A stretch of 64,000 nucleotides of DNA from an uncultured Hyphomicrobiales bacterium. GTDB taxonomy: Bacteria; Pseudomonadota; Alphaproteobacteria; Rhizobiales; Devosiaceae. The stretch lies in NCBI GenBank assembly GCA_903842455.1, contig CAIMLX010000024.1, positions 1 to 64,000 of the forward strand, read 5' to 3'. This document shows, piece after piece, positions 9,943-19,819 of the stretch; position 1 is the first letter of the stretch; each line of letters opens with the position of its first letter. The translations under genes and the position numbers were made by a program. The notes beneath the pieces were generated by a model. It did no database searches. It was not told where the DNA came from and was given only the letters and a program-made list of their open reading frames with translations.

Positions 9943-12186
9943 TCAGGCGCGGCGCTGCAGGGCCTCGCCGGTGCGGCTGCCTTTGGCCGAGAGCAGGCCG
10001 GCCGGGGTGCCTTCGTAGACGACCGTGCCACCCTCGTTGCCCGCGCCGGGGCCGAGGTCGATGACCCAGTCGGCCCGCGAGATGACATCGAGGTTGTGCT
10101 CGATGACGATGACGGTGCTCTCCTGGTCGACGAGGCGGTCGAACAGCCCGATCAGCGTATCGACGTCGTTCATGTGGAGGCCGGTGGTGGGCTCGTCGAG
10201 TACATAGATGCTGCCCGACTTGCCGAGTTCGGCCGCCAGCTTCAGCCGCTGGCGCTCGCCGCCCGAGAGGGTGGAGAGGGGCTGGCCGAGGGTGAGGTAG
10301 CCGAGGCCGACATCGTCGAGGCCCTTCAGGATCTTCGCGACGGCCGCTTCGGTGAAGAAGGCGGCGGCGTCGCCGACGGCCATCTCGTAGATGTCGGAGA
10401 TCGCCTTGCCGCGGAGCTTGTGCTGCAGCACTTCGTCGGTAAAGCGCTTGCCCTCGCAGGTCTCGCAGGTGCTGGCGACGGGGTCCATGTGGGCGAGATC
10501 GGTGAAGATGACGCCGAGGCCCTTGCAGTCCGGGCAGGCGCCCTTGGAGTTGGCCGAGAACAGCGCGGCTTCGACGCCGTTGGCCTTGGCGAACGCCTTG
10601 CGGACGTTGTCGAGGATGCCGGTGTAGGTGGCGGTGTTGGAGCGCGAGGAGCCGCGGGCGAGGTTCTGGTCGATGATGACGGTGTCGGGGTAGGCCAGCG
10701 GCAGGCAGCCCTGGATCAGCGAACTCTTGCCGGAGCCGGCGACGCCGGTGACGACGGTGAGGACGCCTTTCGGGATGGTGACGGAGACATCCTTGAGGTT
10801 GTTCAGCGTCGCATGCGCGATCTTCAGCTCGCCCTTGGGCTTGCGGCCCTCGGTCTTGATCGGCTGATGCTTCTCTATGTGGTTGCCGGTGAGGGTGCCA
10901 GACTTGAGGAGGCCGGCATAGTCGCCCTCGTAGACCACCTCGCCACCCTTCGATCCGGCGCGGGGCCCCATGTCGACGATGTGGTCGCCGATGGCGATCA
11001 TGTCGGGCTTGTGCTCGACGATGAGGACGGTGTTGCCCTTGTCGCGCAGCTGCTGCATCAGCCCGGCGAGGCGGCCGACATCGTGGGGGTGGAGGCCGAC
11101 CGAGGGCTCGTCGAAGACGTAGGTGATGTCGGTGAGCGACGAGCCGAGGTGGCGTACCATCTTCACGCGCTGGCTTTCGCCGCCCGAGAGGGTGGAGCTC
11201 TCGCGATCGAGCGACAGGTAGCCGAGCCCTATGGTGACGAGGTTTTCGAGCCGTGCCGCCAGGGCGTCGAGCATGGGCTTGATGGCCGGCGCATCGATCG
11301 CCCGCACGAAGGGGGCGAGGTCGGAGACCTGCATGGCGGAGCACTCGGCGATGTTCGTGCCCTCGATGGTGCTGCCGAGCGCTGCCTGGTTGAGGCGGGT
11401 GCCGTGGCAGGCCGGGCAGACGCCGCGGCGGAAGATCTTGTCGTATTCGACGCGGACGTGCGGCTGCAGGTTCTCGGGGTCCTTGGCGCCGAGCCCGGAC
11501 TTGAGCTTGGCGACGACGCCCTCGTAGGTGAGGCCGATCTTGCCGACCTTGATCTTGCGGCCATCGGCGAGGTGGAGGAGGTTGTCGCGCTCCTCGGCGG
11601 TGAAGTCCTTCACGGGCTTGTCCATGTCGAACAGGCCGGAGTTGCGGTAGATCTCCCACCACCAGCTGTCGACGGCGAAATCCTTGGGGAGGATGGCGCC
11701 CTGGTTCAGCGACTTCTCCTCATCGATGACGGCCGACATATCCATCGCGGCGACCTGGCCGATGCCTTCGCAATCGGGGCACATGCCGCGCGGGTCGTTG
11801 TAGGAATAAAGGCCGGGCGCGCCTAGCCTGGGCGTGGCGACGCGGGAAAACACCACGCGCAGCATCTGCGCGGCGTCGGTGACGGTGGCGACGGTGGAGC
11901 GGGAATTGCCGCCCAGCCGCTGCTGGTCGACGATGATGGCGGCCGAGATGTTCTCGAGTTCGTCGGCATCGGGCTGGCCGTAATGCGGCATGAACTGCTG
12001 GACGAAGGCCGGGTAGGTTTCGTTGATCAGCCGCTGGCTTTCGGCTGCGATGGTGCCGAACACCAACGAACTCTTGCCCGAGCCGGAGACGCCGGTGAAG
12101 ACGGTGATCTTGCGCTTGGGGATATCGAGAGAGACGTTCTTGAGGTTGTTCTCGCGCGCGCCGCGGATCCGGATCGAGCCGTACAT
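9943..12186 (-). CDS. UvrA-like excinuclease subunit (short, drug-resistance/UvrA2 type)
   Basis: This 747-residue protein has two ABC-type ATPase halves: Walker A GVSGSGKSS near residue 32 and GVAGSGKSS near 480, with signatures LSGGESQRV and LSGGERQRLKLA. Zinc-finger cysteines occur in CPDCEGIG, CPACHGTR and CPDCKGLG. Canonical UvrA is about 940-970 residues; this one is about 200 shorter and appears to lack the UvrB-interaction region, as in the UvrA2/DrrC group linked to resistance to DNA-binding drugs. It is monocistronic and divergent from rbfA. I infer a role in DNA damage or drug tolerance, not core repair. Confidence 0.88.
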   Translation of the reverse strand: MYGSIRIRGARENNLKNVSLDIPKRKITVFTGVSGSGKSSLVFGTIAAESQRLINETYPAFVQQFMPHYGQPDADELENISAAIIVDQQRLGGNSRSTVATVTDAAQMLRVVFSRVATPRLGAPGLYSYNDPRGMCPDCEGIGQVAAMDMSAVIDEEKSLNQGAILPKDFAVDSWWWEIYRNSGLFDMDKPVKDFTAEERDNLLHLADGRKIKVGKIGLTYEGVVAKLKSGLGAKDPENLQPHVRVEYDKIFRRGVCPACHGTRLNQAALGSTIEGTNIAECSAMQVSDLAPFVRAIDAPAIKPMLDALAARLENLVTIGLGYLSLDRESSTLSGGESQRVKMVRHLGSSLTDITYVFDEPSVGLHPHDVGRLAGLMQQLRDKGNTVLIVEHKPDMIAIGDHIVDMGPRAGSKGGEVVYEGDYAGLLKSGTLTGNHIEKHQPIKTEGRKPKGELKIAHATLNNLKDVSVTIPKGVLTVVTGVAGSGKSSLIQGCLPLAYPDTVIIDQNLARGSSRSNTATYTGILDNVRKAFAKANGVEAALFSANSKGACPDCKGLGVIFTDLAHMDPVASTCETCEGKRFTDEVLQHKLRGKAISDIYEMAVGDAAAFFTEAAVAKILKGLDDVGLGYLTLGQPLSTLSGGERQRLKLAAELGKSGSIYVLDEPTTGLHMNDVDTLIGLFDRLVDQESTVIVIEHNLDVISRADWVIDLGPGAGNEGGTVVYEGTPAGLLSAKGSRTGEALQRRA

Positions 12187-12347
12187 GGTGCATTCGCTCC
12201 CGCGTTTTACCGAATGGTTGAATAAGGGTGCTGCCCTGTCAGGTCAACCCCGAAAGTCTTGTGCCCCATCACCCTGACATGTCGTGTCAGCAGCAGGGTT
12301 TTCGACGTGAAGTTGACGGAAAGGCCCTGAACCCCTAACTCGGGCGG

Positions 12348-12770
12348 ATGAAACGCGACACCAACAAGCCCACCGGCCCCAACCAGCGCATGCTGCGCGT
12401 CGGCGAACTCGTTCGCCACGCCCTCGCCGCGGTGTTTGCCCGTGGCGACATCGATGACCCGCTGCTCGAGGGCAAGGTCATCACCGTGCCCGAAGTGCGG
12501 ATGAGCAACGACCTCAAGCTCGCCAATGTCTACATCATGCCGCTGGGCGGCGAAGGTGCGGATGAGGTGGTGGCGGCGCTCAACCGGCACCACAAGTTCG
12601 TGCGGGGCCGGATTTCGCCGGAGCTGAACCTGAAATTCGCGCCCGAGCTGAAGTTCTTTGTCGACACCACGTTCGAGGAGTTCGGCAGGATCGACGCCAT
12701 TCTCCGCTCCGAACGCGTGCAGCGCGATCTCGCGCAGGACGGCGACGAAGACGAGAAGGGCACCGACTGA
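12348..12770 (+). CDS. rbfA: ribosome-binding factor A
   Basis: This 140-residue RbfA, a 30S assembly factor that acts on the 5' region of 16S rRNA, carries RMLRVGELVRHALAAVFARG at the N-terminus. The KH-like core includes VPEVRMSNDLKLANVYIMPL and KFFVDTTFEEFGRID. The acidic tail (DGDEDEKGTD) is normal for the group. It ends one base before the truB ATG, so the two are an operon. In most relatives it directly follows infB; here infB lies 12 kb away on the other strand. Confidence 0.96.
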   Translation: MKRDTNKPTGPNQRMLRVGELVRHALAAVFARGDIDDPLLEGKVITVPEVRMSNDLKLANVYIMPLGGEGADEVVAALNRHHKFVRGRISPELNLKFAPELKFFVDTTFEEFGRIDAILRSERVQRDLAQDGDEDEKGTD

Positions 12771-12771
12771 C

Positions 12772-13671
12772 ATGACCGGCGAAAAGCGGGTCAAGCGGGA
12801 CGTGTCCGGCTGGATCGTCCTGAACAAGCCCTATGACATGACCTCGACGCAGGCCGTCGGGAAGGTGCGCTGGCTGCTCGGCGCCAAGAAGGCCGGCCAT
12901 GCCGGTACGCTCGATCCGCTGGCGACCGGCGTGCTGCCGATCGCGCTGGGCGAAGCGACCAAGACCGTGCCGATCGTGCAGGACGGCCGGAAAGTCTACC
13001 GCTTCACCGTCAAGTGGGGCGAAGAGACCACGACCGACGATGCCGAGGGCACGGTGACCGAACGGTCGGATGTCCGCGCCGACGAGGCCACCATCCGCGG
13101 GGCATTGCCGGCCTTTACCGGCGAGATCATGCAGACCCCGCCGATCTTTTCGGCCATCAAGGTCGATGGCGAGCGAGCCTATGACCTGGCGCGCGCCGGC
13201 GAGGCCGTCGTGCTGGAGCCGCGTCCGGTCGTCATCGATACCCTCGAACTGTTGGAGCACAACGGCGACAGTTCCGAACTCGAGATGACCTGCGAGAAGG
13301 GCACCTATGTGCGCGCCCTCGCCCGCGACCTGGCCCGGGCGCTGGGGACGCGCGGGCACGTGATTGCGCTGCACCGCTCGCGGGTGGGGCCGTTCAGCGA
13401 CGCGATCGCGGTCAGCATCGAAGATATTGAACGAAATCCCGACGGCGCGGTTGTGCCCGTTGCAGCGGGCCTCGAAGGCTTGCCGGAGGTTCGCCTGAGC
13501 ACGCAGCAGGCTCAGGTTCTGCGGCATGGCAATCCGGTGCTGCTCACGGGGGCAGCAGCCCCGGTGAGGCTCGACAGCGCCTGGGCCAGCGAGGCCGGTG
13601 CGCCGGTTGCGCTGGGATATGTCGAGGCGGGACATTTTCACCCGCAACGAGTCATTCTCGGGGGCACCTGA
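12772..13671 (+). CDS. truB: tRNA pseudouridine(55) synthase TruB
   Basis: A 299-residue enzyme that makes pseudouridine-55 in the T-loop of tRNAs. The catalytic Asp lies in HAGTLDPLATGVLPI near residue 45. The family motifs GWIVLNKPYDMTS, TGEIMQTPP and CEKGTYVRALARDL are present. It starts one base after rbfA, indicating translational coupling. The gene downstream is a histidine kinase inserted before rpsO, unlike the usual direct truB-rpsO order. Confidence 0.97.
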   Translation: MTGEKRVKRDVSGWIVLNKPYDMTSTQAVGKVRWLLGAKKAGHAGTLDPLATGVLPIALGEATKTVPIVQDGRKVYRFTVKWGEETTTDDAEGTVTERSDVRADEATIRGALPAFTGEIMQTPPIFSAIKVDGERAYDLARAGEAVVLEPRPVVIDTLELLEHNGDSSELEMTCEKGTYVRALARDLARALGTRGHVIALHRSRVGPFSDAIAVSIEDIERNPDGAVVPVAAGLEGLPEVRLSTQQAQVLRHGNPVLLTGAAAPVRLDSAWASEAGAPVALGYVEAGHFHPQRVILGGT

Positions 13672-13697
13672 ATAAAGTAGCGTCCCAATGGAACAAA

Positions 13698-15467
13698 ATG
13701 GCGCAGGGCGCGTTCTCGGACGCCGAACGTTTTGGGCAGGTATTATGTATTCCGCGTGTATCGATGGCTGACGGAGCATTGGCCACCGAGCCCAGAAGGA
13801 AGTCCCGCACTCGTGTGGCCCGCCCGATAGCCGTCTACCTGTTCGTGCTTGCCCTCGTGGCGCTGGTCCCCGCCTTCATCTTTTCCGCCGTCCTGCTGCA
13901 GCGCAACAACGAGACGCAGGAACGCGTCGTCGAAACCCTGATCACCGGCACGGCCCGCTCGATCGTCCAATCGGTCGATCGCGAGATCAACGCCAATATC
14001 ACCACCCTGAAGGTGCTCTCCGCCAACCCGGCGCTGCTTGGCGGCGACATGGAAGCATTCCACCGGCAGGTTACCGACGCGCTGGCCGGCACGGGATCGT
14101 TCATCTTCGTGCTCGACGACGAGATGAATACGGTCATGACCAGCCGCCGCAGCTACGTCGCGGGCCGACAGGGGCGGTCATCCGACCCGGAGGCCGGGTT
14201 GAGGGCAATGGCCAGCGACGTGCCGATCGCTGCCAACATGGTCAAAGGCGTCATTTCGCAGGAGTTCGTGGTGAACGTCCTGCTCGGGGTGCGCGATACT
14301 GCAGCGGGCGACGTCGTGCTCGGCTTCAACCGCTCCGCCAGCCAGCTGGCGCCGGTCCTGTTGGCCAACCGCCTGCCCGATGGCTGGAACGTGGCGCTGG
14401 TCGACGGCAACGGCAAGGTGGTCGCCGCGTCGCCGGGCGCCGGGACGACTGGCGACGTGTTCGGACTATCCAATGTATCGGGCATGAGTTCGACCACCGA
14501 GTGGCGCGAACTCGACGTCGATGGCCAGCCGTCCGTAGTGGTGGCACAGCGCTCGCTGCTCAGCGACTGGACGGTTGTCGGCTGGGCCCCCCGCGATATC
14601 GTCACGCGCCCGCTCGCCAACGCGTTCTGGTCGCTGCTCGCCGGCGGCGTGCTGCTGGCGGCGCTGGTGGTGCTGGTGGTCTACTGGGTGAGCCTCGCCA
14701 TCGGCCGCTCGGTGCAAGGGCTCGAGGCCGATGCCAAGCGGCTCGGCGCGGGCCAGCCGGTCGAGGCCCGCAGTTTTCCCATTGCCGAGATCGAGACGGT
14801 GTCGACCGCGCTCGGAGATGCCTCGCGGCGCCGGCAGGCGGCCGAAACCGAGGTCCGCTTCCTGATGCGCGAACTGGCGCATCGCAGCAAGAACCAGATG
14901 ACGGTCATCGCCGCGATGGCCAAGCAGACGGCGCGCGGCGCTGAGTCGGTCCCCGAGTTCGTCTCCAGCTTCGAAAAGCGCATCTTCGGACTTGCCCGTT
15001 CGACCGACCTGCTGCTTGCCCACGGCGTGGCCGGCGTCGACCTCAGGGAACTGATCGTCAACCAGATCGATCCCTTCTGCCCCGTCGATGGCGCACGCGT
15101 CTCGGTGGAGGGCCCGGCGATGCGGCTCAATGCACAGGCAGCGCAGATTCTGGGCATGGCCGCGCACGAGCTTGCGACCAATGCCGTGAAGTATGGCGCC
15201 TTTGCCGGGGAGGGCGGCAGCCTGAAGGTGCGCTGGGAGCGGCAGGGCGAGGCTATAGCCTTCAGATGGCGCGAGATCGGCGCGGTTCCCGGCACGGCGA
15301 CACCGCGGCGTGGGTTCGGTACCACCGTCCTTGAAAACATGGTCGGCCGGTCGCTGGGTGCCGAGGTAAAGCGGGAGGCGCACCCCGACGGGATCGAATG
15401 GCGTTTCTCCATTCCAGTGGTGGCGCTCGACCCCGCCTATGTCGCGGGCGGCAAGGCCGAACACTAG
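13698..15467 (+). CDS. membrane sensor histidine kinase, HWE family
   Basis: This 589-residue kinase has one membrane segment near 43-66 and a second near 300-325 that enclose a roughly 230-residue periplasmic sensor region, probably a Cache fold. A HAMP-like linker follows. The H-box is MRELAHRSKNQMTVIAAM (phosphorylated His near 395). The N-box HELATNAVKYGA and the WRE triplet (FRWREIG) identify the HWE family, common in Hyphomicrobiales and often linked to general stress or light responses. No response regulator is adjacent. The ATG at 13698 has GGAA before it; an ATG at 13764 is a possible alternative. Confidence 0.9.
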   Translation: MAQGAFSDAERFGQVLCIPRVSMADGALATEPRRKSRTRVARPIAVYLFVLALVALVPAFIFSAVLLQRNNETQERVVETLITGTARSIVQSVDREINANITTLKVLSANPALLGGDMEAFHRQVTDALAGTGSFIFVLDDEMNTVMTSRRSYVAGRQGRSSDPEAGLRAMASDVPIAANMVKGVISQEFVVNVLLGVRDTAAGDVVLGFNRSASQLAPVLLANRLPDGWNVALVDGNGKVVAASPGAGTTGDVFGLSNVSGMSSTTEWRELDVDGQPSVVVAQRSLLSDWTVVGWAPRDIVTRPLANAFWSLLAGGVLLAALVVLVVYWVSLAIGRSVQGLEADAKRLGAGQPVEARSFPIAEIETVSTALGDASRRRQAAETEVRFLMRELAHRSKNQMTVIAAMAKQTARGAESVPEFVSSFEKRIFGLARSTDLLLAHGVAGVDLRELIVNQIDPFCPVDGARVSVEGPAMRLNAQAAQILGMAAHELATNAVKYGAFAGEGGSLKVRWERQGEAIAFRWREIGAVPGTATPRRGFGTTVLENMVGRSLGAEVKREAHPDGIEWRFSIPVVALDPAYVAGGKAEH

Positions 15468-15628
15468 AGTTTCGCCTGCCGACAAACCGCTGGCGCTTTG
15501 CTGTCCGATCCACTATATCGGCCCGCAAGTCCGGCGGGGGAAACCTTCGCCGGCTTTAGTCATGGCTCCGCCTGGACGACATCCCGGGCGACAGCGTCCC
15601 TGATCCTCCTTTTGAAAGGACCACTACG

Positions 15629-15898
15629 ATGTCGATCACTGCAGAGCGCAAGTCCACGCTCATTTCCGAATATGCCACCAAGGCCGGCGACACGGGTTCG
15701 CCCGAGGTGCAGGTCGCGATCCTGTCGGAACGCATCAACAACCTCACCGAGCACTTCAAGGGTCACGGCAAGGATCACCATTCCCGCCGCGGCCTGCTCA
15801 AGCTGGTGCAGACCCGCCGCTCGCTCCTCGACTACGTCAAGCGTATCGACGAGCCGCGCTACCGCTCGCTGATCGAGCGCCTGGGCATCCGTCGCTAA
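15629..15898 (+). CDS. rpsO: 30S ribosomal protein S15
   Basis: A complete 89-residue S15, which binds the central domain of 16S rRNA. Family motifs include [33 protein letters not shown] and the C-terminal [18 protein letters not shown] precedes the ATG. The upstream leader contains a CCGGCG/CGCCGG hairpin (about 15530-15552), a plausible site for S15 feedback control as known in other bacteria, though I cannot show that here. Confidence 0.98.
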   Translation: MSITAERKSTLISEYATKAGDTGSPEVQVAILSERINNLTEHFKGHGKDHHSRRGLLKLVQTRRSLLDYVKRIDEPRYRSLIERLGIRR

Positions 15899-16246
15899 CG
15901 CGAGCGCTGCCTGATACGAACCGGGCTGCGAGGTACGCCCCGCAGTCCGATACGCCCGGCAGAAACCGGGTGACGAACGCGTAGGCTGATGGCCTAAACG
16001 CGGAGCATGGCGAGATCATCAGCCGCTTGTGGGTGCGAGGCACCTCCTTTCAGGAAATGAGCGGCTCATCGTCTTGTCCATGTTCCGCCCCGCACACAGT
16101 GCGGGCATCAGCGCGGAAACCGTGCCGATTTTGGGCCGGGCCTGCACATGGGGTGCACGGCGTCGGCTGGCACACCGGATGAGTTCGCGGGGTGGCTACG
16201 CACCCGCGTTCCCGCTCATTCCGGCAGAATGGAAAGACGAGGCAAT
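15899..16246 (+). other. rpsO-pnp intergenic region, structured
   Basis: These 348 bases hold no convincing gene. Several hairpins are visible, including TAGGC/GCCTA around 15982-15996 and an imperfect pair ATCAGCCGCT (about 16018-16027) with AGCGGCTCAT (about 16059-16068). In enterobacteria the rpsO-pnp spacer carries a terminator and an RNase III site through which PNPase represses itself; a comparable role here is inference only. Confidence 0.4.
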
Positions 16247-18385
16247 ATGCCCACCATCGAATTCAACCACCACAAGGTCGAGCTCAACTGGGGCGGCCAG
16301 CCGCTCACGCTCGAGACCGGCAAGATCGCCCGCCAGGCCGACGGCGCCGTGCTCGCCACCCTGGGCGAGACCGTGCTGCTCGCCACCGTCGTTTCGGCCA
16401 AGAAGGCCAAGCCGGGGCAGGACTTCTTCCCGTTGACCGTCAACTACCAGGAAAAGTACTTCGCCGCCGGCAAGATCCCGGGTGGCTACTTCAAGCGCGA
16501 AGGCCGCCCGACCGAGAACGAGACGCTGGTCTCGCGCCTGATCGACCGCCCGATCCGCCCGCTCTTCCCCGATGGCTACAAGAACGAGACGCAGGTCGTC
16601 ATCACCGTTCTGCAGCACGACATGGAGAACAACCCTGACGTGCTGGCGATGGTCGCTGCCTCGGCAGCCCTGACCATTTCGGGCGTGCCATTCATGGGCC
16701 CGATCGGCGCCGCCCGCGTCGGCTATGTCGATGGCGAGTACGTGCTGAACCTCGACGTCAACCGTCGCGCCGAGAGCAAGCTCGACCTTGTGATGGCCGG
16801 CACCCAGGACGCCGTGCTGATGGTGGAATCGGAAGCCCAGGAGCTTTCCGAGGAAGTCATGCTCGGTGCCGTGATGTTCGGCCATGCCGCATCGCAGAAG
16901 GTCATCGACGCGATCATCAAGCTGGCGGAACTCGCCGCCAAGGAGCCGCGCGAGTTTTCCGCTCCGGACTACTCGGCGCTCGAAAAGGACGTGCTGGCGG
17001 TTGCGGAGGCTGACCTCCGCGCTGCCTACAAGCTGACCGACAAGGCCCAGCGCTACGCCGCCGTCGATGCTGCCAACGCCAAGGTCAAGGCGCACTTCGC
17101 CGCCCAGATCGAAGCGGGCGACGTCTCGGCCGAGGACCTCGGCGAGGTCGTGCACAACCTGCAGGCCAAGATCGTCCGCTGGAACATCCTCGACACCAAG
17201 ACCCGTATCGATGGCCGTGACCTCACGACCGTCCGTCCGATCGTCGCGGAAGTCGGCATCCTGCCGCGCACCCACGGCTCGGCCATCTTCACCCGCGGCG
17301 AGACGCAGGCCCTCGTGGTCGCGACCCTCGGCACCGGCGACGACGAGCAGTATGTCGACAGCCTCGAAGGCACCAACAAGGTGAACTTCATGCTGCACTA
17401 CAACTTCCCTCCCTACTCGGTGGGTGAAGCTGGCCGCATGGGTTCGCCTGGCCGCCGCGAAATCGGCCACGGCAAGCTCGCCTGGCGCGCGATCAACCCG
17501 ATCCGCCCGAAGGCCGAAGAGTTCCCGTACACCATCCGCGTCGTCTCCGAGATCACCGAGAGCAACGGCTCGTCCTCGATGGCGACCGTCTGCGGCACCT
17601 CGCTGGCACTGATGGATGCGGGCGTGCCGATGAAGAAGGCGGTGGCGGGTATCGCCATGGGCCTGATCCTCGAAGGCGACCGCTTCGCCGTCCTGTCGGA
17701 CATCCTCGGCGACGAGGACCATCTCGGCGACATGGACTTCAAGGTGGCGGGCACCGAGAAGGGCGTCACCTCGCTGCAGATGGACATCAAGATCGCCGGC
17801 ATCACCGAGGAGATCATGAAGGTCGCGCTCGGTCAGGCCAAGGGCGGCCGCGAGCACATCCTCGACGAGATGGCCAAGGCCCTCGACACCTCGCGCTCGA
17901 GCGTCGGCGAGTTCGCCCCGCGCATCGAGACCATCACCATTCCGACCGACAAGATCCGTGAAGTGATCGGCACCGGCGGCAAGGTGATCCGCGAGATCGT
18001 CGAAAAGACCGGCGCCAAGATCGACATCCAGGACGACGGCACCGTGAAGGTCTCGTCGTCGGACAGCGCCTCGATCGACGCCGCCATCAAGTGGATCAAG
18101 GGCATCACCGATGAGCCCGAGATCAACGCCATCTACCAGGGCACCGTGGTGAAGACCGCCGATTTCGGCGCCTTCGTCAACTTCTTCGGCGCCAAGGACG
18201 GCCTCGTGCACATCAGCCAGCTGGCTGCGGCCCGCGTCGCCAAGACCACCGATGTCGTCAAGGAAGGCGACAAGGTGTGGGTGAAGCTGCTCGGCTTCGA
18301 CGAGCGCGGCAAGGTCCGCCTGTCGATGAAGATCGTCGACCAGGCGACCGGCAAGGAAATCGCCGAAGGCGAAGCCGCCGAGTAA
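16247..18385 (+). CDS. pnp: polyribonucleotide nucleotidyltransferase (PNPase)
   Basis: This 712-residue 3'-5' exoribonuclease degrades RNA phosphorolytically in the degradosome. It has two RNase PH domains (about 1-225 and 310-540) joined by a helical domain. A KH domain follows ([16 protein letters not shown] near 574), then an S1 domain ([17 protein letters not shown] near 629). Motifs [20 protein letters not shown] and [11 protein letters not shown] are diagnostic. The ATG at 16247 has GAGG upstream and gives the normal length; reading further upstream adds non-conserved sequence. A strong bidirectional terminator follows. Confidence 0.98.
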   Translation: MPTIEFNHHKVELNWGGQPLTLETGKIARQADGAVLATLGETVLLATVVSAKKAKPGQDFFPLTVNYQEKYFAAGKIPGGYFKREGRPTENETLVSRLIDRPIRPLFPDGYKNETQVVITVLQHDMENNPDVLAMVAASAALTISGVPFMGPIGAARVGYVDGEYVLNLDVNRRAESKLDLVMAGTQDAVLMVESEAQELSEEVMLGAVMFGHAASQKVIDAIIKLAELAAKEPREFSAPDYSALEKDVLAVAEADLRAAYKLTDKAQRYAAVDAANAKVKAHFAAQIEAGDVSAEDLGEVVHNLQAKIVRWNILDTKTRIDGRDLTTVRPIVAEVGILPRTHGSAIFTRGETQALVVATLGTGDDEQYVDSLEGTNKVNFMLHYNFPPYSVGEAGRMGSPGRREIGHGKLAWRAINPIRPKAEEFPYTIRVVSEITESNGSSSMATVCGTSLALMDAGVPMKKAVAGIAMGLILEGDRFAVLSDILGDEDHLGDMDFKVAGTEKGVTSLQMDIKIAGITEEIMKVALGQAKGGREHILDEMAKALDTSRSSVGEFAPRIETITIPTDKIREVIGTGGKVIREIVEKTGAKIDIQDDGTVKVSSSDSASIDAAIKWIKGITDEPEINAIYQGTVVKTADFGAFVNFFGAKDGLVHISQLAAARVAKTTDVVKEGDKVWVKLLGFDERGKVRLSMKIVDQATGKEIAEGEAAE

Positions 18386-18409
18386 TCGGCGCTTCCAGAC
18401 CAGACATGC

Positions 18410-18439
18410 AAAAGGCCCGGGAGCGATCCCGGGCCTTTT
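18410..18439 (+). terminator. bidirectional intrinsic terminator after pnp
   Basis: AAAAGGCCCGGGA (18410-18422) and TCCCGGGCCTTTT (18427-18439) form a perfect 13-bp stem with a GCGA loop, flanked by A-tract and T-tract. It sits between the convergent ends of pnp and the secreted beta-propeller gene and should end both transcripts. Confidence 0.93.
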
Positions 18440-18456
18440 CGTTTCCGGCGCCAGGC

Positions 18457-19380
18457 CTACTGCAGCGCGACGGGGTAGGCGTAGAAGCTGCCGGCTTCCT
18501 GGGGCGTTGCCATCTTCGAGAACTTGGCTTCGATCACCCAGAGCGTGTCGCCGACCTTGGTGACGGCCGTCGGGCTGTCCCAGCCGTCCTTGGCGAGGAC
18601 GCGGATTGTCGCGGTGTCGCCATCGAAGGTCACGGCATCGACCTGGCCGCTGCCGTTCTCGGCGAGGTAGAGCACGCCGTCGTCGCCGAAGCGCATGCCA
18701 TCGGGGCCGCTGATGGGCTGGCTGAGCGTCAGCTCGGTGAGCGTGCCTGGCGCGCCGTCGGCCATGGCGAGGCGGAACAGCTTGTTGGTCGACACGCCGT
18801 TGAGGTAGAGCGCGCCGTCCGGGCCGAAGCTCAGCCCATCGAGGCTGGCGAGCGCGGCGTCCTTGAGGAAGGGCTCGGCCGTGGTGGCGCCCGGGGCGAC
18901 CTTGAACAACTGGCCGCCGGCCGTATCGGCCACATAGGCCGTGCCGTCGGCCGCGGTGGCGATGTCGTTGCAGAAGGTGCCTTCGCCCAGCGGGACTGTG
19001 GTCTTCAGCGTGCCCGAGGCGAGGTCGTAGCTGCGCAGCACCGAGGCCTTGCCGCCGGCGCCGGCGAACAGCGCGAGATCGGCATAGCAGGCCCAGAGGG
19101 TCTGGTTTGCCTCGTCCGCATAGACGCCGAGGACGGCCGTCGGACCGTCCGTGACGGCGGCGATCCAGCTATCGGCCGTCGTTGCGCCGGGCGCGGCTCG
19201 AAAGATCTGGCCCGTACCGATGGAGCCGACGATCAGCGTACCATCGGCAGTGGAGGTGATGCTCTCAGGAAACACCCCGGCATCGCCGACCTGCACCTTG
19301 TCGGCGGCGAATGCCGCCGTGCCGCCAATGCAGCCGAGCAGCACCGCCGAAGCGACGCCGAAGTTGAACACTGTTCGCAA
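18457..19380 (-). CDS. secreted SMP-30/gluconolactonase-like beta-propeller protein
   Basis: This 307-residue protein begins at a TTG with a strong GGAGG five bases upstream. It has a signal peptide (VFNFGVASAVLLGCIGGTAAFAA, cleavage near 25), so it is probably periplasmic. The rest is built of repeated blade-like units such as DGTLIVGSIGTGQIFR, DGTAYVADTAGGQLFKV and DGALYLNGVSTNKLFRL, as in SMP-30/gluconolactonase/LRE-like six-bladed propellers. Whether it is a lactonase or a binding protein is unclear; no sugar gene is adjacent. Confidence 0.8.
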   Translation of the reverse strand: MRTVFNFGVASAVLLGCIGGTAAFAADKVQVGDAGVFPESITSTADGTLIVGSIGTGQIFRAAPGATTADSWIAAVTDGPTAVLGVYADEANQTLWACYADLALFAGAGGKASVLRSYDLASGTLKTTVPLGEGTFCNDIATAADGTAYVADTAGGQLFKVAPGATTAEPFLKDAALASLDGLSFGPDGALYLNGVSTNKLFRLAMADGAPGTLTELTLSQPISGPDGMRFGDDGVLYLAENGSGQVDAVTFDGDTATIRVLAKDGWDSPTAVTKVGDTLWVIEAKFSKMATPQEAGSFYAYPVALQ

Positions 19381-19537
19381 GATATCCTCCCAAGGTTCTG
19401 GATGCTGCAGGTTGGCACCGCGCGGCCTTCATCGGCCCAATGCAGGGTATAGGCTTGGCCACTGCAACTGGCCTGCCGGCCGCCGGCCTTCGCAATCGTG
19501 ACTTGCGGTTGAGCGCCTCGGTCACCACATCTGGTTC

Positions 19538-19819
19538 TTGCGCATACTCATCGCCACATTGCTGATCGTTGCGACCACCGGGGCCGCCAGTGCCTATTGC
19601 GTGTCGGTGCCGGACGACCAGTCGAGCGCCTATGTCCGCAACGGGTTGAAAAAGACCATCTGCCTCAATGACGAGATCGCTGACCGGACGGCGCAGCAGA
19701 ACTGGCAGGTCGAGGTCAACACGGCGCTGGGCAAGCTCGACCGTGACTTCGTCAACAGCAAGCTCGACGCGATCCGGCCCGTGGTCATCCCGGACCCGAT
19801 GAAGCCGGGCTGGCCGTAG
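19538..19819 (+). CDS. small secreted protein of unknown function
   Basis: I do not recognise this 93-residue product. A TTG start gives MRILIATLLIVATTGAASAY, a convincing signal peptide cleaved near residue 19. The mature part is about 74 residues with two cysteines (AYCVSVPDD and KTICLNDEI) that could form a disulfide. No clear ribosome binding site precedes the TTG and there is no ATG in frame. It stands alone between two unrelated transcripts. The signal peptide is the main reason to accept it as a gene. Confidence 0.55.
   Translation: MRILIATLLIVATTGAASAYCVSVPDDQSSAYVRNGLKKTICLNDEIADRTAQQNWQVEVNTALGKLDRDFVNSKLDAIRPVVIPDPMKPGWP

Noticed and set aside
9826-11826. A 666-codon open frame on the plus strand opposite the UvrA-like gene
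   Set aside because: Low-complexity Ala/Gly/Asp/Val composition typical of an antisense shadow; the minus-strand gene has intact ATPase motifs.
15491-15519. Promoter for rpsO based on TATATC at 15514-15519
   Set aside because: The box at the required distance (TGGCGC) is a poor -35 match, and rpsO could also be transcribed from upstream genes.
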